Shown here: positions 1 to 11,779 of the stretch, piece after piece | How positions within the stretch are numbered: position 1 is the stretch's first letter | Layout: every line of letters begins with the position of its first letter | Assembly: GCA_025716855.1 (NCBI GenBank) | Contig: JAIXMQ010000001.1 | Location: forward strand, 771,501 to 835,500 | Origin: Pilaira anomala | Lineage: Eukaryota; Mucoromycota; Mucoromycetes; Mucorales; Mucoraceae | DNA: 64,000 bases | Reading direction: 5' to 3' | Program-made: the position numbers and the translations under genes | Notes under the pieces: model-generated | Databases searched by the model: none | What the model saw: the letters and a program-made list of their open reading frames with translations, nothing else | What the model was told of the DNA's origin: nothing

Positions 1-1569
1 AAAGATAATAATAGAAACCCACTAGTAGAGCTTGCTATATTGTGACGTGTGTAGAGGTATGTATTTCAGTAAAAAAAGGGGTAAAAAGGTTGAAAACATT
101 ACTGGAATTAAAAATATAGCACATGTCTTTATTGTTCCAACAATGGGTTGCTAATTACTGTATATCCTCGGTTCTTGCTTCATGTTTTAATATAAAATGT
201 TTTATAGATACGTCGTACAGTATTCGAAAAAAAACATTACGGCATAATAAATATTCTATATAATTTAGGAGATTTCGTTGAAACACATTAAAGGGATGAA
301 AATCATAATAAACATTTTTTAATGTTTATATAAAAAGGAAAAATGGTTTACATAATATCGTCATTATTATTATTATGAATAAAATGATTCAAGTCATTCA
401 CTGGACACGATCAAATTACTGTTGCTAAAATCAGCTTTTGGAATGTACTATTGAGTAGTAAAGACGTACCATACTGTTAAAATTATTATCGCATGTTTGT
501 TTATTCGGCTACAACTCTATTTTACAGACATAATTTTTTAATTTTTAATTTTTTGATACCAAAAAGAGAGTTCATTGGTGATAAAACAGCTTGCTTTTTA
601 TTTTAAATAAAAAATAAAGTCAGTGTACAGGGACAGGTTTCACATATGAGAAATCAAATGTTAGTATTACACAGTAATAAATGGGATAAAGGAACCCAGT
701 TTTTTTTTTTTTTTTTTTTTTTGTAAGGCAACAGTTACACTGATTTGATAATTCAACGCTTTGATTATCACGGACAATAAACTGAGTATTAGACGGGGTA
801 ATAGGAGATGTGACAGTAGTAGTAGATCTAATATTTCATACAGTATGTAATTATGAAAAGCTTAAAAAGAATGAACCACAAAAACAATAAACATGCATAT
901 AACAAGCATCAAAAAATCTTGGCATTTGAATCAGGTTGTATGGATCCGAATGGTGATACTTATTTGTTGATTATTGTTTAATAGACTCAGTGGAAGTGGC
1001 GGAAAACTCAGACTTTCTGTAAATCCTGGGCAGTTTTTTCTGTATTAGTACAAACACTTTAAAGTCCCGTCACCGAGCGTATATTTGTACCATAAGAAGT
1101 TTGGTAACGAACACTTTTATGTAAGCTGCTATGTATACTGGGCTCGTGTTTGAGTTATAAGAGAGGCTATATAATTTATAATCAATATATAAATTGCCCT
1201 TAATTTTTTTCTTGATTATTTTTTGTTTTTTGTTTTTTGTTTTAGTATTGTTTACAGGCCTTCTTCTTTTAATCGCGTGTGAATAAAAGTAAACACAAAG
1301 AATTAAGGGCAGCTAATCGTTTTGATACAATCGAAGGCATGTTATATAACCCAAAAATAAAAATAAATCTAAAAAAAGAATTTCGCATTATTAAAGAGAA
1401 TATTCAGAAACGATATTTTCTTCACCTTCCACATTTGCGCCAAATCAATTATTAAAAAAATAATTATGTATATAAGCGCGTTTTTCTTTATCATTATTTT
1501 TTTTTTTTTTTTTTTGATTTGAATTAGAAGACTCTCTTTATACATTCCTTTTTTATATATATATAAATA
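1..1569. other. Intergenic, AT-rich; no gene seen
   Basis: No open reading frame of convincing composition was found on either strand. The stretch holds many T and A runs, including one of about 22 T near 700. Its last 100 bases are the promoter and leader of the CotH-like gene. Confidence 0.6.
1469..1476 (+). promoter_or_regulatory. Probable TATA box of the CotH-like gene
   Basis: TATATAAG lies 94 bases before the ATG at 1570 and is followed by a T-rich leader. A second TA run (about 1555-1567) touches the start codon and is probably leader rather than promoter. Inference from position and motif only. Confidence 0.4.
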
Positions 1570-3530
1570 ATGAGATCTTTTGTTGGCTACCTCAGTTTAG
1601 CTGTCCTTTCCTTACAATTAGTCAATGCTGCTGATATTGAATATTCAGTAGTTGCTTTCCCTAAAGATCAACAAAATGTTGCTGTAGTTGTTGGTGGTCA
1701 AGCCTATCCTTTAGCTGCTTCTGCTGACCATCCTAACCTTTTCAAGGGTACCGCACCTTCTGCCGAAACCTACTCTTACGCTTTAGGTGATGTCCCTGAA
1801 TCCACCACTCGTACTCAACAAGCCGGTATCACTACTACTGGTAACGAATTCTTCAACAGAACTAGAACTGTTTTCGACATTCCCGCTCTTCCTCAAGCCT
1901 ATAACCCTATTTACCACCGTAAGTAACGATTTAATCAATGGCTCTTATGAATTAATTTTTTAACCTTTTATTTTATTTATATTAGCTCTTGTCAGTAACA
2001 TGAACCGTTCTAATGAAGTTGCTACTCTTATTTTGAACGCTAATGCCACTGGATTAAACGAGATTTTAACCAACCCTCTCGGTGACTTTGATTACACCTT
2101 AGTTTCTGATATGACTTATATCTCTCACTCAGATGTTTTCAAGTTTGCTAACTCTGGTATTAAAAACAGTGGTAAATCAACCAAGGAATTCGCTAAGCAA
2201 TCTTACAAGATTAAGATGAATGAATTTGTTACTCAAGGTGACAAGCAACTCATCTTTGGTCGTTCTACAATTAAGTTAAGAGCTCACGAGACAGATCCCA
2301 CTTTTGTGTAAGTGTTCTTCATATTCTATTTTCTGCTTTATTTCCAAACCTTACTAAAAAAAATATATATATATATATGTATACTCTTATTTGATTAGCC
2401 GCGAGAAACTTTATCTCGACTGTTTAGCTGCTGCCGGTGCTGCTACCCTTCAAGGTAACTACGTTCGTGTCTTTATTAACAATGAACCTTTTGGTTTATT
2501 CTTAATGATTGATGACTCCACTGATAATTTCATCAACAATGCTATGCGTGCTGGTAACCAAAAATTCCAATATACCGGTCCCACCTATAAGGGTAATGCT
2601 ATGAACCCTGAACTTGAAGGTAACCTCGTCTACAAGGATGACTTGGAAACCTCTTACAACGATACTATCTATGAACTCGAAGATTCTGGTAATCAAAAGA
2701 AGGCTCTCGTTAAGGGTGCTGAAAAGGGTCCTCTTATTAACTTTATTCGTGAACTCAACATGATTGATCCCACTACTGTTGTTGATGAAGCTAGCAAGGG
2801 TAGCATTGAAAAGCTCCTTGATCCAACTCATACCATGATTCATTTGGCTTTAAGTTTCATGACTGGTTCTTGGGATGGTGTCTGGCATCAAGCTTCCAAC
2901 TACTACTTAACTCAAGAAACTAGCTCTGGTCAATGGGCTCTTATCTCTTACGATTTTGATGAAACTTTTGGTACTGGTGCCCCTCGTTACATGTCTACTA
3001 CTCCTTATTCTAACTTCTCTCGTCCTAATTCTCAACGTCCTTTGGTTGATGCTTTTATTAAGTCTCCTTATTACCAAGCTCAATTTGAAGATATCGTCAA
3101 GACTCTTACTAAGAAATTCTTCAAGCCTAGTGTTATTACTCCTCGTCTCGAAGCTTGGGCTGATATGCTTCGTGCCGAAGTTGAATGGGATTTAAGTATT
3201 CCTCCCAAGTCCCCTGGTATGACCACTCAATGGACTCTCTGGAACTTTGATAATAACATGATGAAGACTGACGGTGAGAGTATGGGTGTTGCTGAATGGG
3301 TTGAAGCTAGATCTGCCGCTCTTCAAACTCAATTAGCTTTCACTGATGTTGATGATTTACCTCCTCTCGCAACTTACGAATCTCAAGGTACTTGGGATGC
3401 TAACAACTACGAAAAGGAGCCCGCCAAAGAAAGCAAGGATGATAAAACAAGTGCTGCTTCCAAGCAAACTGTCTTCTCTGCTATCACCCTCTTAGCTGTT
3501 GGTGTATCTGTTGGCCAATACTTATTGTAA
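1570..3530 (+). CDS. CotH-family secreted, GPI-type surface protein
   Basis: Three exons (1570-1918, 1986-2307, 2399-3530) join in frame to about 600 residues. Introns start GTAAGT and end TAG. The first 20 residues are a clear signal peptide ending VNA. The C-terminus has a Lys/Ser-rich stretch followed by a short hydrophobic tail with no basic residues after it, the layout of a GPI-attachment signal. The middle and C-terminal parts have CotH character: a REKLYLDC segment, a 'Y-V-R-V-F-I-N-N-E' strand, and the YDFDETFG acidic motif near residue 408 that fits the CotH kinase-like fold. In Mucorales this family includes spore-surface proteins, some described as host-cell invasins; whether this copy is one cannot be told here. 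It converges on the Asn/Pro-rich membrane protein downstream. CotH assignment is firm; substrate and role are not known from sequence. Confidence 0.85.
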
Positions 3531-3934
3531 TTCTATTTAATAATACACATTTTCATTTACATTTTCATATAATAAACTTTTTTTTTATAAAGTATTTAAT
3601 AAATTAAGCAGTTTCTACTATTAAAAAAAATGAGTGTTGTATGTGTGTGTGTATGAAGGGAAAATAGTACAAAAAGAGCTTTCGTATATATTCAAATACA
3701 AAAAAAAATACCATTTAAAACAAAAACAAAAAAGGGAGTTTCTGATATTTTTTATAGGTAGTGAGAACAAGAAATGATGTAAAAGTATAATTGAAAAAAA
3801 AAAGTAACCACAGTGAAGAAGAAAAAAAAAGAAAAAGAAAAGGAAAATTAAAAAGAAACCAAGCACCTTAATTATAATGTACATGTACACCTTTTTTTTC
3901 ATGTTTTTTTTTCATAAGCAAAAAAGTAATAATT

Positions 3935-4849
3935 TTAAACTGTACTATCAGTAGTGTTTGATTGAAATTTCTTTTTCAGTGGACCAACTCGAGATGGCTT
4001 ATCGTTTGATTTATCCACCGAGAACTCAAAGAATGCATCTGCCATATTTTCCTTCTTCTTTTCCCTTCTCTTTTTACAAAATAAGAACAAACCAACGGCC
4101 GAAAGTACTGCGACACCACCCAAGACAGCTAGAATAATAACAATAGTCTTCTGCGATCCATGTTGACTAGTTTCAATATCACTAATAGGACTTACACTGG
4201 GTACATGACTAGCTTCGATACGACCATTATTGATACCAGGGTAAAAATTAGCATTTGTGCTGTAAGGAACGTTATTGATAATAGGATTAGGGATATTATT
4301 TATATTTGTCCCATAAGGAAGATTGTTAGGGTTTATGTTTGGATTGATGTTTGTATTGATGATGTTAGGGTTGAGGTTAGGATTGAGGTTAGGATTGAGG
4401 TTGGGATTTACATTGGGGTTTATATTAGGATTGACGTTAGGATTTATACTGGGGTTGTAAGGTATATTCGTGTTAATATTAGGATTGTAGGGTAAATTAG
4501 TTCCTGTATTTATAATTGGGTTGCCATTAGCATCTACAGTAACAGGATAACCAGTATTGGTACCAGGAATTACATTTACGGTATTGCCATTGGTGTTTGT
4601 ATTGTAAGGTAATCCATTATTGATATTTGGATTTCCCATATTATTATAAGTACTTCCAGCTGGATAATTACCATTGTTATAAGGTATCCCACTATTAAGG
4701 GTAGGGTTCAGGTTCCCGTTATTGTAGTTTCCATTGTTGCTGGTATTAATACCGTTGCCATTGTTAATGTAGGTAGACGTAGGACTATATTTTAAGGTTG
4801 TTGTACTTGTAGAATCGTCAGTGTTACTTTCACGCTTTGCAAAACCCAT
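3935..4849 (-). CDS. Asn/Pro-repeat single-pass membrane protein
   Basis: 304 residues in one exon. The N-terminal 75% is dominated by Asn, Gly, Pro and Tyr, with a degenerate tandem N-P-N-(I/V/L/P) repeat densest at about residues 125-180. A single hydrophobic helix (about 235-258) is followed by the basic stop-transfer CKKRREKKK and a short charged tail of about 40 residues. This is a type I-like layout: an extended low-complexity outer region, one membrane helix and a cytoplasmic tail, as in wall sensors or mucin-like surface proteins. No signal peptide is visible at the chosen ATG, and a KR pair lies six residues in, so a short upstream signal-encoding exon may be missing; none was found with confidence in the 150 bases upstream. 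It is convergent with the CotH-like gene, about 405 bases between stops. Family not recognised. Confidence 0.7.
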   Translation of the reverse strand: MGFAKRESNTDDSTSTTTLKYSPTSTYINNGNGINTSNNGNYNNGNLNPTLNSGIPYNNGNYPAGSTYNNMGNPNINNGLPYNTNTNGNTVNVIPGTNTGYPVTVDANGNPIINTGTNLPYNPNINTNIPYNPSINPNVNPNINPNVNPNLNPNLNPNLNPNIINTNINPNINPNNLPYGTNINNIPNPIINNVPYSTNANFYPGINNGRIEASHVPSVSPISDIETSQHGSQKTIVIILAVLGGVAVLSAVGLFLFCKKRREKKKENMADAFFEFSVDKSNDKPSRVGPLKKKFQSNTTDSTV

Positions 4850-7241
4850 ATCAAATATAGAGATTAATATTAAAAAAAGGGCAAAGAGAAAGAGAGAAAT
4901 AAAGAAACCAAAAAGAGAAGGAATATAGTTGATATACGTAGCCTGCAGTAGGTTTTTATTTCTTACTCACAGGTCAGGAGTGAACACACCGAAGCAGTCT
5001 AAATGCAAGGTAATGCCAGAACTCCTCGAAACAAATAACCCCTTTTCCTTTCTTTATTAGAGAGGTAACAAGACAAATTTACATATATAATAAATATATA
5101 CAGTATACAGGGAGATTTCATCAAGAGTCGTCTCTTAATAATCATTGCTTGCCCGCTTTGACTTTAAGCGTCCTCCTTTATTTGTAGAGCCCATGATAGT
5201 GGTTTAAATCGATTGTTTCTTATTTCCACCCCTTTGGCTGTTGTTCTTTATTTGCTTTTAAATGCTTTTTTTTTTTTTTTGTGAAATAAAAAAAGCGTTG
5301 TCTCTTATATAATGTCATGTCTTTGTACACAACATATATGATATATTAGGATGTTATCTATCGTACACTCACATACACGAACACAAGTATCCCTTATTTA
5401 AGCAATAACGTATGTACATTAATAAATAATGAATAGTGAATTGAGAAAGAGAGATAATAGCTAAAAAAAAAAAAAAAAAAAAAAAAGTCTAAACAATAAC
5501 ATAAATCATTGACAGAGAAAAGAGGATTTTTAGAAAATCGCTTTTTTTTTTTGTCATGATTAAATAGAATGACAGGGAGGTTTTAAGGGCAGATATTTAT
5601 ACTAATGTTATAAATATGTTCCAAGTCATAACTCGATAAAGAAGATATACCTTCTTATTTTTCGCCCCTTTCAAAACTGCATTAGATTGTTGCATTTTTA
5701 CAACCTATGCATAAAAACCTTTTTATTTTCTTCGATAAATTGATCGTCATTTTATATATGAATTGCACTTACAATAAATGCATCTTTTATATAGACTGCA
5801 CTGATATTATGTTGTTATCGATATTACTGTTACTGTTTCTACTAACTACAACTGGAGCTGCTAGTTAATAAATTGAGAAAGAAATTACATTTTAGAGAAA
5901 ATATACTACATGTTCTGGAGAAAGATAACTAGCGTTTAAGAGAAACACTGATGCGTTGGGCATTGTAGTATATGATTAAAGAAAAAACATACATATTTTT
6001 AAAAAGAGAAAATTTGGACGAAAGAAAGACGTTGTAATAACAGAATTGCGATTCATTTTTATATTCTTTTATATAAATATTTAAGTATTTGTACCAGTAT
6101 AAAAGGGAGAGAGAGAAAGAAATTCTGAAACGTTCAGGATCTAAACCTTTAATAGACTCGATGTGAAATGCGATAATCCAAAAGCGTAAAGGGTTATGTA
6201 TAATACATACATAATCACCAATGACATGAAATACTGATATTTTTCCGGTTTAAGAAATCAGTGATAATTTCCCCTATTTTTCCAAACATGTATAGCAAGT
6301 ATACAAACCATTGAAAAACCTGATAGTATTTTAATTCGTTTTGTATGTTGTATAATTTTAATCCTTTGTAAATATTGAGAGGTAATTATTCAAACCACTA
6401 AAATATACATATATAGAGAGAGAGAGACTGTTATGTACATTGCGTTCTTTCCTGAATGTAATACAGGTTGACATGAAATCGTCGGTGGCTTTTGTTTTTT
6501 AAAATTCTTATCAGCCAACCAGAATCATTATAGATAAGACGCCATCCTGAATACAAGTCCGCCCCTCACCTAATTTGGTACCGTAGGAAAACTTAATCTG
6601 GTGATTTCATGTTCTATAAAAGAAAGAATTTTCCCTTTTAGATCAAATCATATAACACATAACACAATATTTATATAGTTTTTCGTAATTTTCAGATAAG
6701 CATAATGACAAAAAAAGACGCAATTATTATCATAAAATTGTAATAAAAAGGGTCCAAAAACAAAACTCCGTGTAGTGGCGACCTTCAAAAAAGAAAAAAA
6801 AAAAAGAAAAGAATCCCTTCCCTTATTATTCAGCAATAGCAGTAACAAGTAACAAAAGATCCTCTTTTCTTTTTTTCTCCGAGGGTAGATCAGAGAACAA
6901 GGTTCTTTGATCTATCATAAATAATAGAAGGGTGGGTATGAGAGACTTTTCTTTTGTACTCTTCAATTATTATAGTTGAACATTGACATAAAAGCAGTAA
7001 TGGATATCCGAGGTCGGAAGGATTGTAAGAATAAATTTTTTTTATGGTGCATTTTATTCGAGAATTATGGCGTGCTTCTTGTGCTAAATAACTACATCCA
7101 TTAAGTGATTGGCTTAACGAGAATTTATTGTAACTCTAATGGTAAGAATTTTTGTATCTGCGCTGAGTTGATCCATATAAATATAAAGAGACGGGTTCAA
7201 GTTTATTATTTCTATATTTATTTTTTTAATTACATAATCAT
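4850..7241. other. Intergenic, 2.4 kb; no gene seen
   Basis: Small reading frames here have simple, AT-driven composition and no domain. The stretch serves as the divergent promoter region of the Asn/Pro-rich protein and the OPT transporter. An A run of about 24 lies near 5463-5486. Confidence 0.6.
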
Positions 7242-9576
7242 ATGGATTCGGAAAAAAAACTGGATCCAGTATATGATCCAAACAAGATATATACAAAAGA
7301 ATCATTTGGGAGTCATTCATCAATTGAAGAAAATGTTCATCCTATTGACCCTTTAGAAGATTCTCCAATTGAAGAAGTTCGATCTGCTGTTCCACCTACC
7401 GATGATCATACTCTTCCTACTGCTACTTTCAGATCTTGGTTTTGGGGTATTATCTTTTCTGCCGCTATTTCTTTTTCTAACCAGGTAAGAACTTTTAGTT
7501 ACTAATTTTATATATGTCAAATCGATCAATTATATTAACCACTATTGTATTATATAGTTTTTCTGGTTTCGTGCAAACCCGTTAACTATCAAAGTAATTG
7601 TAGTTCAATTACTTGCATTCCCTGCCGGTAGATTAACCGAAAAAATCCTTCCAAACTATAATGTACCTCTCGGTCGATTTAGTTTCAATTTGAACCCAGG
7701 AAAATTCAACGTGAAAGAGCATGTATTGATTACTGTCATGGCAAATGCAGCAGCAACATCTTTTGATGCAATTGATATTATTGTGGTACAAAAGATTTAT
7801 TATAATCAAGATTGGGGTTTTGGTGGTGGTATCCTTTTAGTTTTAAGTACTAGTTTGTTAGGTTTTGGTTTTGCTGGTATCTTGCGTCGTTTCTTGGTAC
7901 GTCCTTCTTCTATGGTTTGGCCTATTAATTTGGTAAATGCTACTTTATTTCATACATTACATAAGGAGAGCCCTAAAGAGATTTTGGATGCTGAAGCAAC
8001 TACACCTGGTTTAAGTTTATCACGTAACAAGTTCTTTTTAATTGCTTTTACTTGTTCCTTTATATGGTATTTCTTCCCCGGGTATATGATTCCTGTCTTG
8101 ACTTCTATTTCTTGGATCTGTTGGATCAAGAAAGATTCTGTTTTGGTTTCTCAAATTGGTTCAGGTATACATGGTCTTGGTATCGGTAGTTTTACTTTAG
8201 ATTGGAGTCAATTGGCTGCTTGGTATCCTAGTCCTTTAGCCATTCCTTGGGTTGTTCAAGCCAATATGCTTGCTGGTTTTGTATTCTTTATTTGGTTTTT
8301 GGTGCCTATTATTTATTATACTGATACCTGGGAAAGTAAAAAGTTTCCATTCTACAATACCCACCAATATGATATCTTTGGAGCCGAGTTTGATCGGGAT
8401 CGTGTTCTTACGCCTGGACAATTCCTTAACGAAACAGCCTATGAAGATTATTCACCTATTCGTATCACTGGTTTTTTTGCAGTATGTTATGGTCAAGGTT
8501 TAGCAGCTTTAGGAGCTATTATCTCTCATACAATTTTATATAATGGAAAAGATATTTGGAATCGTGTTAAGAATGCACGTCAAGCAAGTGATGATATTCA
8601 TGCAAAGTTGATGGATCGTTATAAAGAAGTACCTGATTTATGGTATCTGGGTTTATTCCTCGTTGCCCTTGGAATGAGTTTTGCTACAATTATTGTTTGG
8701 CCATCTGATATGCCATGGTGGGCATTGATTATTGCAGTTATTCTTGCATTCGTCTGGCTTTTACCTATTGGTATCATTACAGCCATTACATCACAATCAC
8801 CTACAATTTCAATGATTACAGAATGGGTTTATGGTGGAATTCGACCTGGTCATCCTATTGGTAATATGATTTTCAAGACATACGGTTATATTACGGTCAG
8901 ACAAGCACTTTTATTTGCCCAAGATTTAAAGTTGGGACATTATATGAAGATTCCACCTCGTCATATGTTTTCTTTCCAAATTGTTGGCACTATCGTCGCG
9001 TCTTTTGTATCTCTTGGAACCACCAACTTTTTAATGGGATCAATTCCTGATGTTTGTACTAAGGCAGCTTATCCTTGGACATGTCCTAATGCTGGATTAT
9101 TTGGTGCTTCTTCAGTTATTTGGGGTTTAATTGGACCACAAAAGTTTTTTGCAACTTATTCATTATATGCAGGTCTTCCTTACTTTTTATTGGCCGGTTT
9201 CTTGCTTCCCATTCCTATTTACTTTTTAACAAAACGTTATCCAAACTCTTGGATTCGTCATGTCAGTATTCCTGTCTGTATGTTGGGTCCTACACCTTAT
9301 CCTCCCGCACCCACTAACGTTGCACCCTGTTGGGCTTTCATTGGTTTCATCTTTAACTATGTTATCAAGAGAAGAGCAAATGCTTGGTGGAAAAAATACA
9401 ATTATGTCTTATCTGCTGCTTTAGATTCTGGTGTAGCTATTTGTGCTATTGTTATTTTCTTTGCTTTCCAAAATACTGAAATTCATTTCCCAACTTGGTG
9501 GGGTAATAACCCTGATTCAATTGATCAATGTCCTTTAGCTACTGCTAACTGGACTGGTGTTGATGTTTACGCTTAA
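7242..9576 (+). CDS. OPT-family oligopeptide transporter
   Basis: Two exons (7242-7484 and 7558-9576) join after a 73-nt intron to a 753-residue polytopic membrane protein. The N-terminal tail carries the OPT signature in the form SPIEEVRSAVPPTDD (about residues 40-55), followed at once by the first membrane segment. A second family motif, NPGKFNVKEH, lies near residue 125. The rest alternates long hydrophobic segments, roughly a dozen or more, with short loops, including GSGIHGLGIGSFTLDW and IGPQKFF. OPT proteins take up tetra- and pentapeptides, glutathione or metal-siderophore peptides by proton symport at the plasma membrane. Length and motifs fit the fungal OPT1/OPT2 class (700-900 residues). 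It is complete, with no damage seen. The substrate cannot be predicted. Confidence 0.95.
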
Positions 9577-10405
9577 TATTTATTTTTATCTTTTATTTTT
9601 ATTTTATTTTTACATAAATATACCCCCTCAGACTACATATAATAAATAAATAATAATTTTATATAGTAATACTATCCTTTTTTATTTATTTGTTTATTCA
9701 TGAAACATAATGTAATGCGGCACGTGAGGGTTTATTTTGATAGAATATGGTTGATCGATGAGACAGAGAAAAGAGAAAAAAAAAAAAAAAAAAAAAAAGA
9801 GAGAGAGAAAGCCGATATAGAATGATACAATTTTTTCATGATGTTATCCAGTAGGTTAGGCTACCAATTCGGTTTAATTTACGGTTGTCATGTCAAAGCA
9901 TTGCCTTGGCATGTACATTTGATTGATATCAGTTTTTAATCCATTTGTCTATATTTTAAATTTTTAACACAAAAGTTTTTTTTTTTCGTATAACACATTG
10001 GCATGTATATAATAGATAATAAATACTGCTGTATCGATTATTTAGAATTCTATGCTGAAAAAAAAAATAAAGAAAAAGGAAAATAGGATAACTTGAAGCA
10101 TTCGTCCTTTTATACAACAATTAAAACGTCACTGAAAAAGTTCAATACATCTCTTATAAAACTTAGTTTTAATTAAAATTTCATATGATATATACATGTT
10201 GTAACTATTCGTGAAAATAAATAAAAAAAAAGAATATATTTATTGTGGTTTAATAATAAAAAAAAAAAGAAAGGTATAAATTCAGAATGTAAAAATGCAG
10301 AAAAAGAAAATATATACATGAAAAATAAATAAAAGATGGCAATTATAAATGAAGTAATAATGGGTTGTTTTGAGGGGTATTAAGATAAAGGGCCACTATG
10401 CAGTG

Positions 10406-10436
<31 letters not shown>

Positions 10437-10449
10437 GTTATTGTTTTGT
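9577..10449. other. Intergenic between convergent genes; no gene seen
   Basis: The 3' flanks of the OPT transporter (plus) and the cyclin (minus). It contains A runs near 9778-9798 and a T run of about 28 at 10409-10436. No coding signal. Confidence 0.6.
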
Positions 10450-11050
10450 TTAGACCATACTTAATAATTCCAATTCAATTGATTGATGCTCCTCAACAAA
10501 TTTATCCATTTCCGTAATATCGACATACAGATCAAACTAAATAAAGCATACCAAATTAGTATAAAAAGACCCTTTTTTCTTTTTTTTTTAAAAAAAAATT
10601 AAATAAAAGTGTGATACTAACCTTGAGAACACCGAGAAAGCTACGTTCCATTTCATTCAACTCTCTTGAGGTATAAAGCGGAGATACAATCTTGTAGATC
10701 GACAATGCATGCGAAGAATAGTCTTCAATATACTTTGTAGCAACAATCATGGCAGCCAAAAATAATTTATAAGGTGTATCGTATTCACCTTGTGCTTCTT
10801 GAGGTAAATTCTTTTTGAGTCGCTCAAGATAGATTAAACCAATTACCAATACAGTAGGTGTAAGGCGACATTTTTGATAGACGAGTTTAATAAAAGTAGG
10901 TAATGAAGGTAAAAGCATGTGTTGATAGTACACAGCTTCTTTTGAGCATTGAACGAGATCATCAATGTTAGATACCATATAAGAGATTAAGGGTTCAGGA
11001 CTTGATCTAAATGTCAAAGTAGGGGAAGTGGTTTCTGTGATCATCATCAT
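10450..11050 (-). CDS. PCL/Pho80-type cyclin
   Basis: Two exons on the minus strand, 11050-10622 and 10536-10450, join in frame to 171 residues. The intron starts GTTAGT and ends TTTAG. Without the splice the frame runs into Lys-rich nonsense, so the second exon (FDLYVDITEMDKFVEEHQ) is well supported. The body is a small cyclin box: 'TPTVLVIGLIYLERLK', then 'KLFLAAMIVATKYIED', then 'SRELNEMERSFLGVLKFDLYV', the order of helices seen in Pcl1/Pcl2-type G1 cyclins. These bind Pho85-type CDKs (Cdk5-like) and act in cell-cycle entry, polarity or phosphate signalling. The protein is almost only the cyclin core, shorter than yeast Pcl proteins. Partner kinase and phase are inferred from family only. 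Confidence 0.85.
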
Positions 11051-11619
11051 TTTTGAGTGTAAAAAGTAAAAAAGAAGAAGAAGAATGTTGTAGTGAGAGT
11101 AAAGAAAGAAAGATCAAAAAGAAAAGAAAAAATTATCCTTTTTATATATATTCGGTTCATGTGGAAAAAAGGATAAGGTAGTAAACATATACAAACAAAT
11201 GTATATAACTTGAAAAAGGACCAAATTAAGGTAAATTTTTCTTATTTGTCTGTTTGAAACTGTGTTTTGTTTTTAAATCATTTGATACAGGGATCTGTCG
11301 ACATTTGATAATATTAAATTGAATTCTATTAACAACCAGCACTGATTATATGCCGTATTTTTTTTAATAGAGCCTTTTTTAATTAGAAATCAAGGGCAAT
11401 GACACTATCAAAATGAATATCTAATATAGTTTTTTTGCGATTGTGGAATTCAATATGAACGGAAATGTTATGGCATCAGCTTTTTTTTTGTTTTTTTTTT
11501 TCTTGTATTTTTGTTTGTAAACATAGAAAGACTCATGATTCTTATGTATAACTTTATTGGTATTGCAGAAATAATATGCAAACTTTATAATACGGAACCC
11601 ACTGTCGTTTCAAGAACAA

Positions 11620-11655
<36 letters not shown>

Positions 11656-11779
11656 GCCTGTTCAAATAGATCCGGCAAATAAAAAAATGTTATCATCAAT
11701 AACAAAAAAAAAAAAAAAAATCCGTTTTTCCCTTCTACCCCACCACCCCCCTTTTTATTTCTCTTGGCATTACTAGACA
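11051..11779. other. Divergent promoter region; no gene seen
   Basis: Lies between the cyclin (minus) and the aminotransferase (plus). It contains an A30 tract near 11622-11651 and an A18 tract near 11705, then a C-rich patch before the ATG at 11780. Confidence 0.55.

Noticed and set aside
2502..2843. Minus-strand frame of 113 residues inside the CotH gene
   Set aside because: Shadow of the CotH exon; no domain, and the plus frame is conserved-looking.
4160..4495. Plus-strand frame opposite the N-P-N repeat
   Set aside because: Antisense of a periodic coding repeat gives an artificial R/V/I-rich frame.
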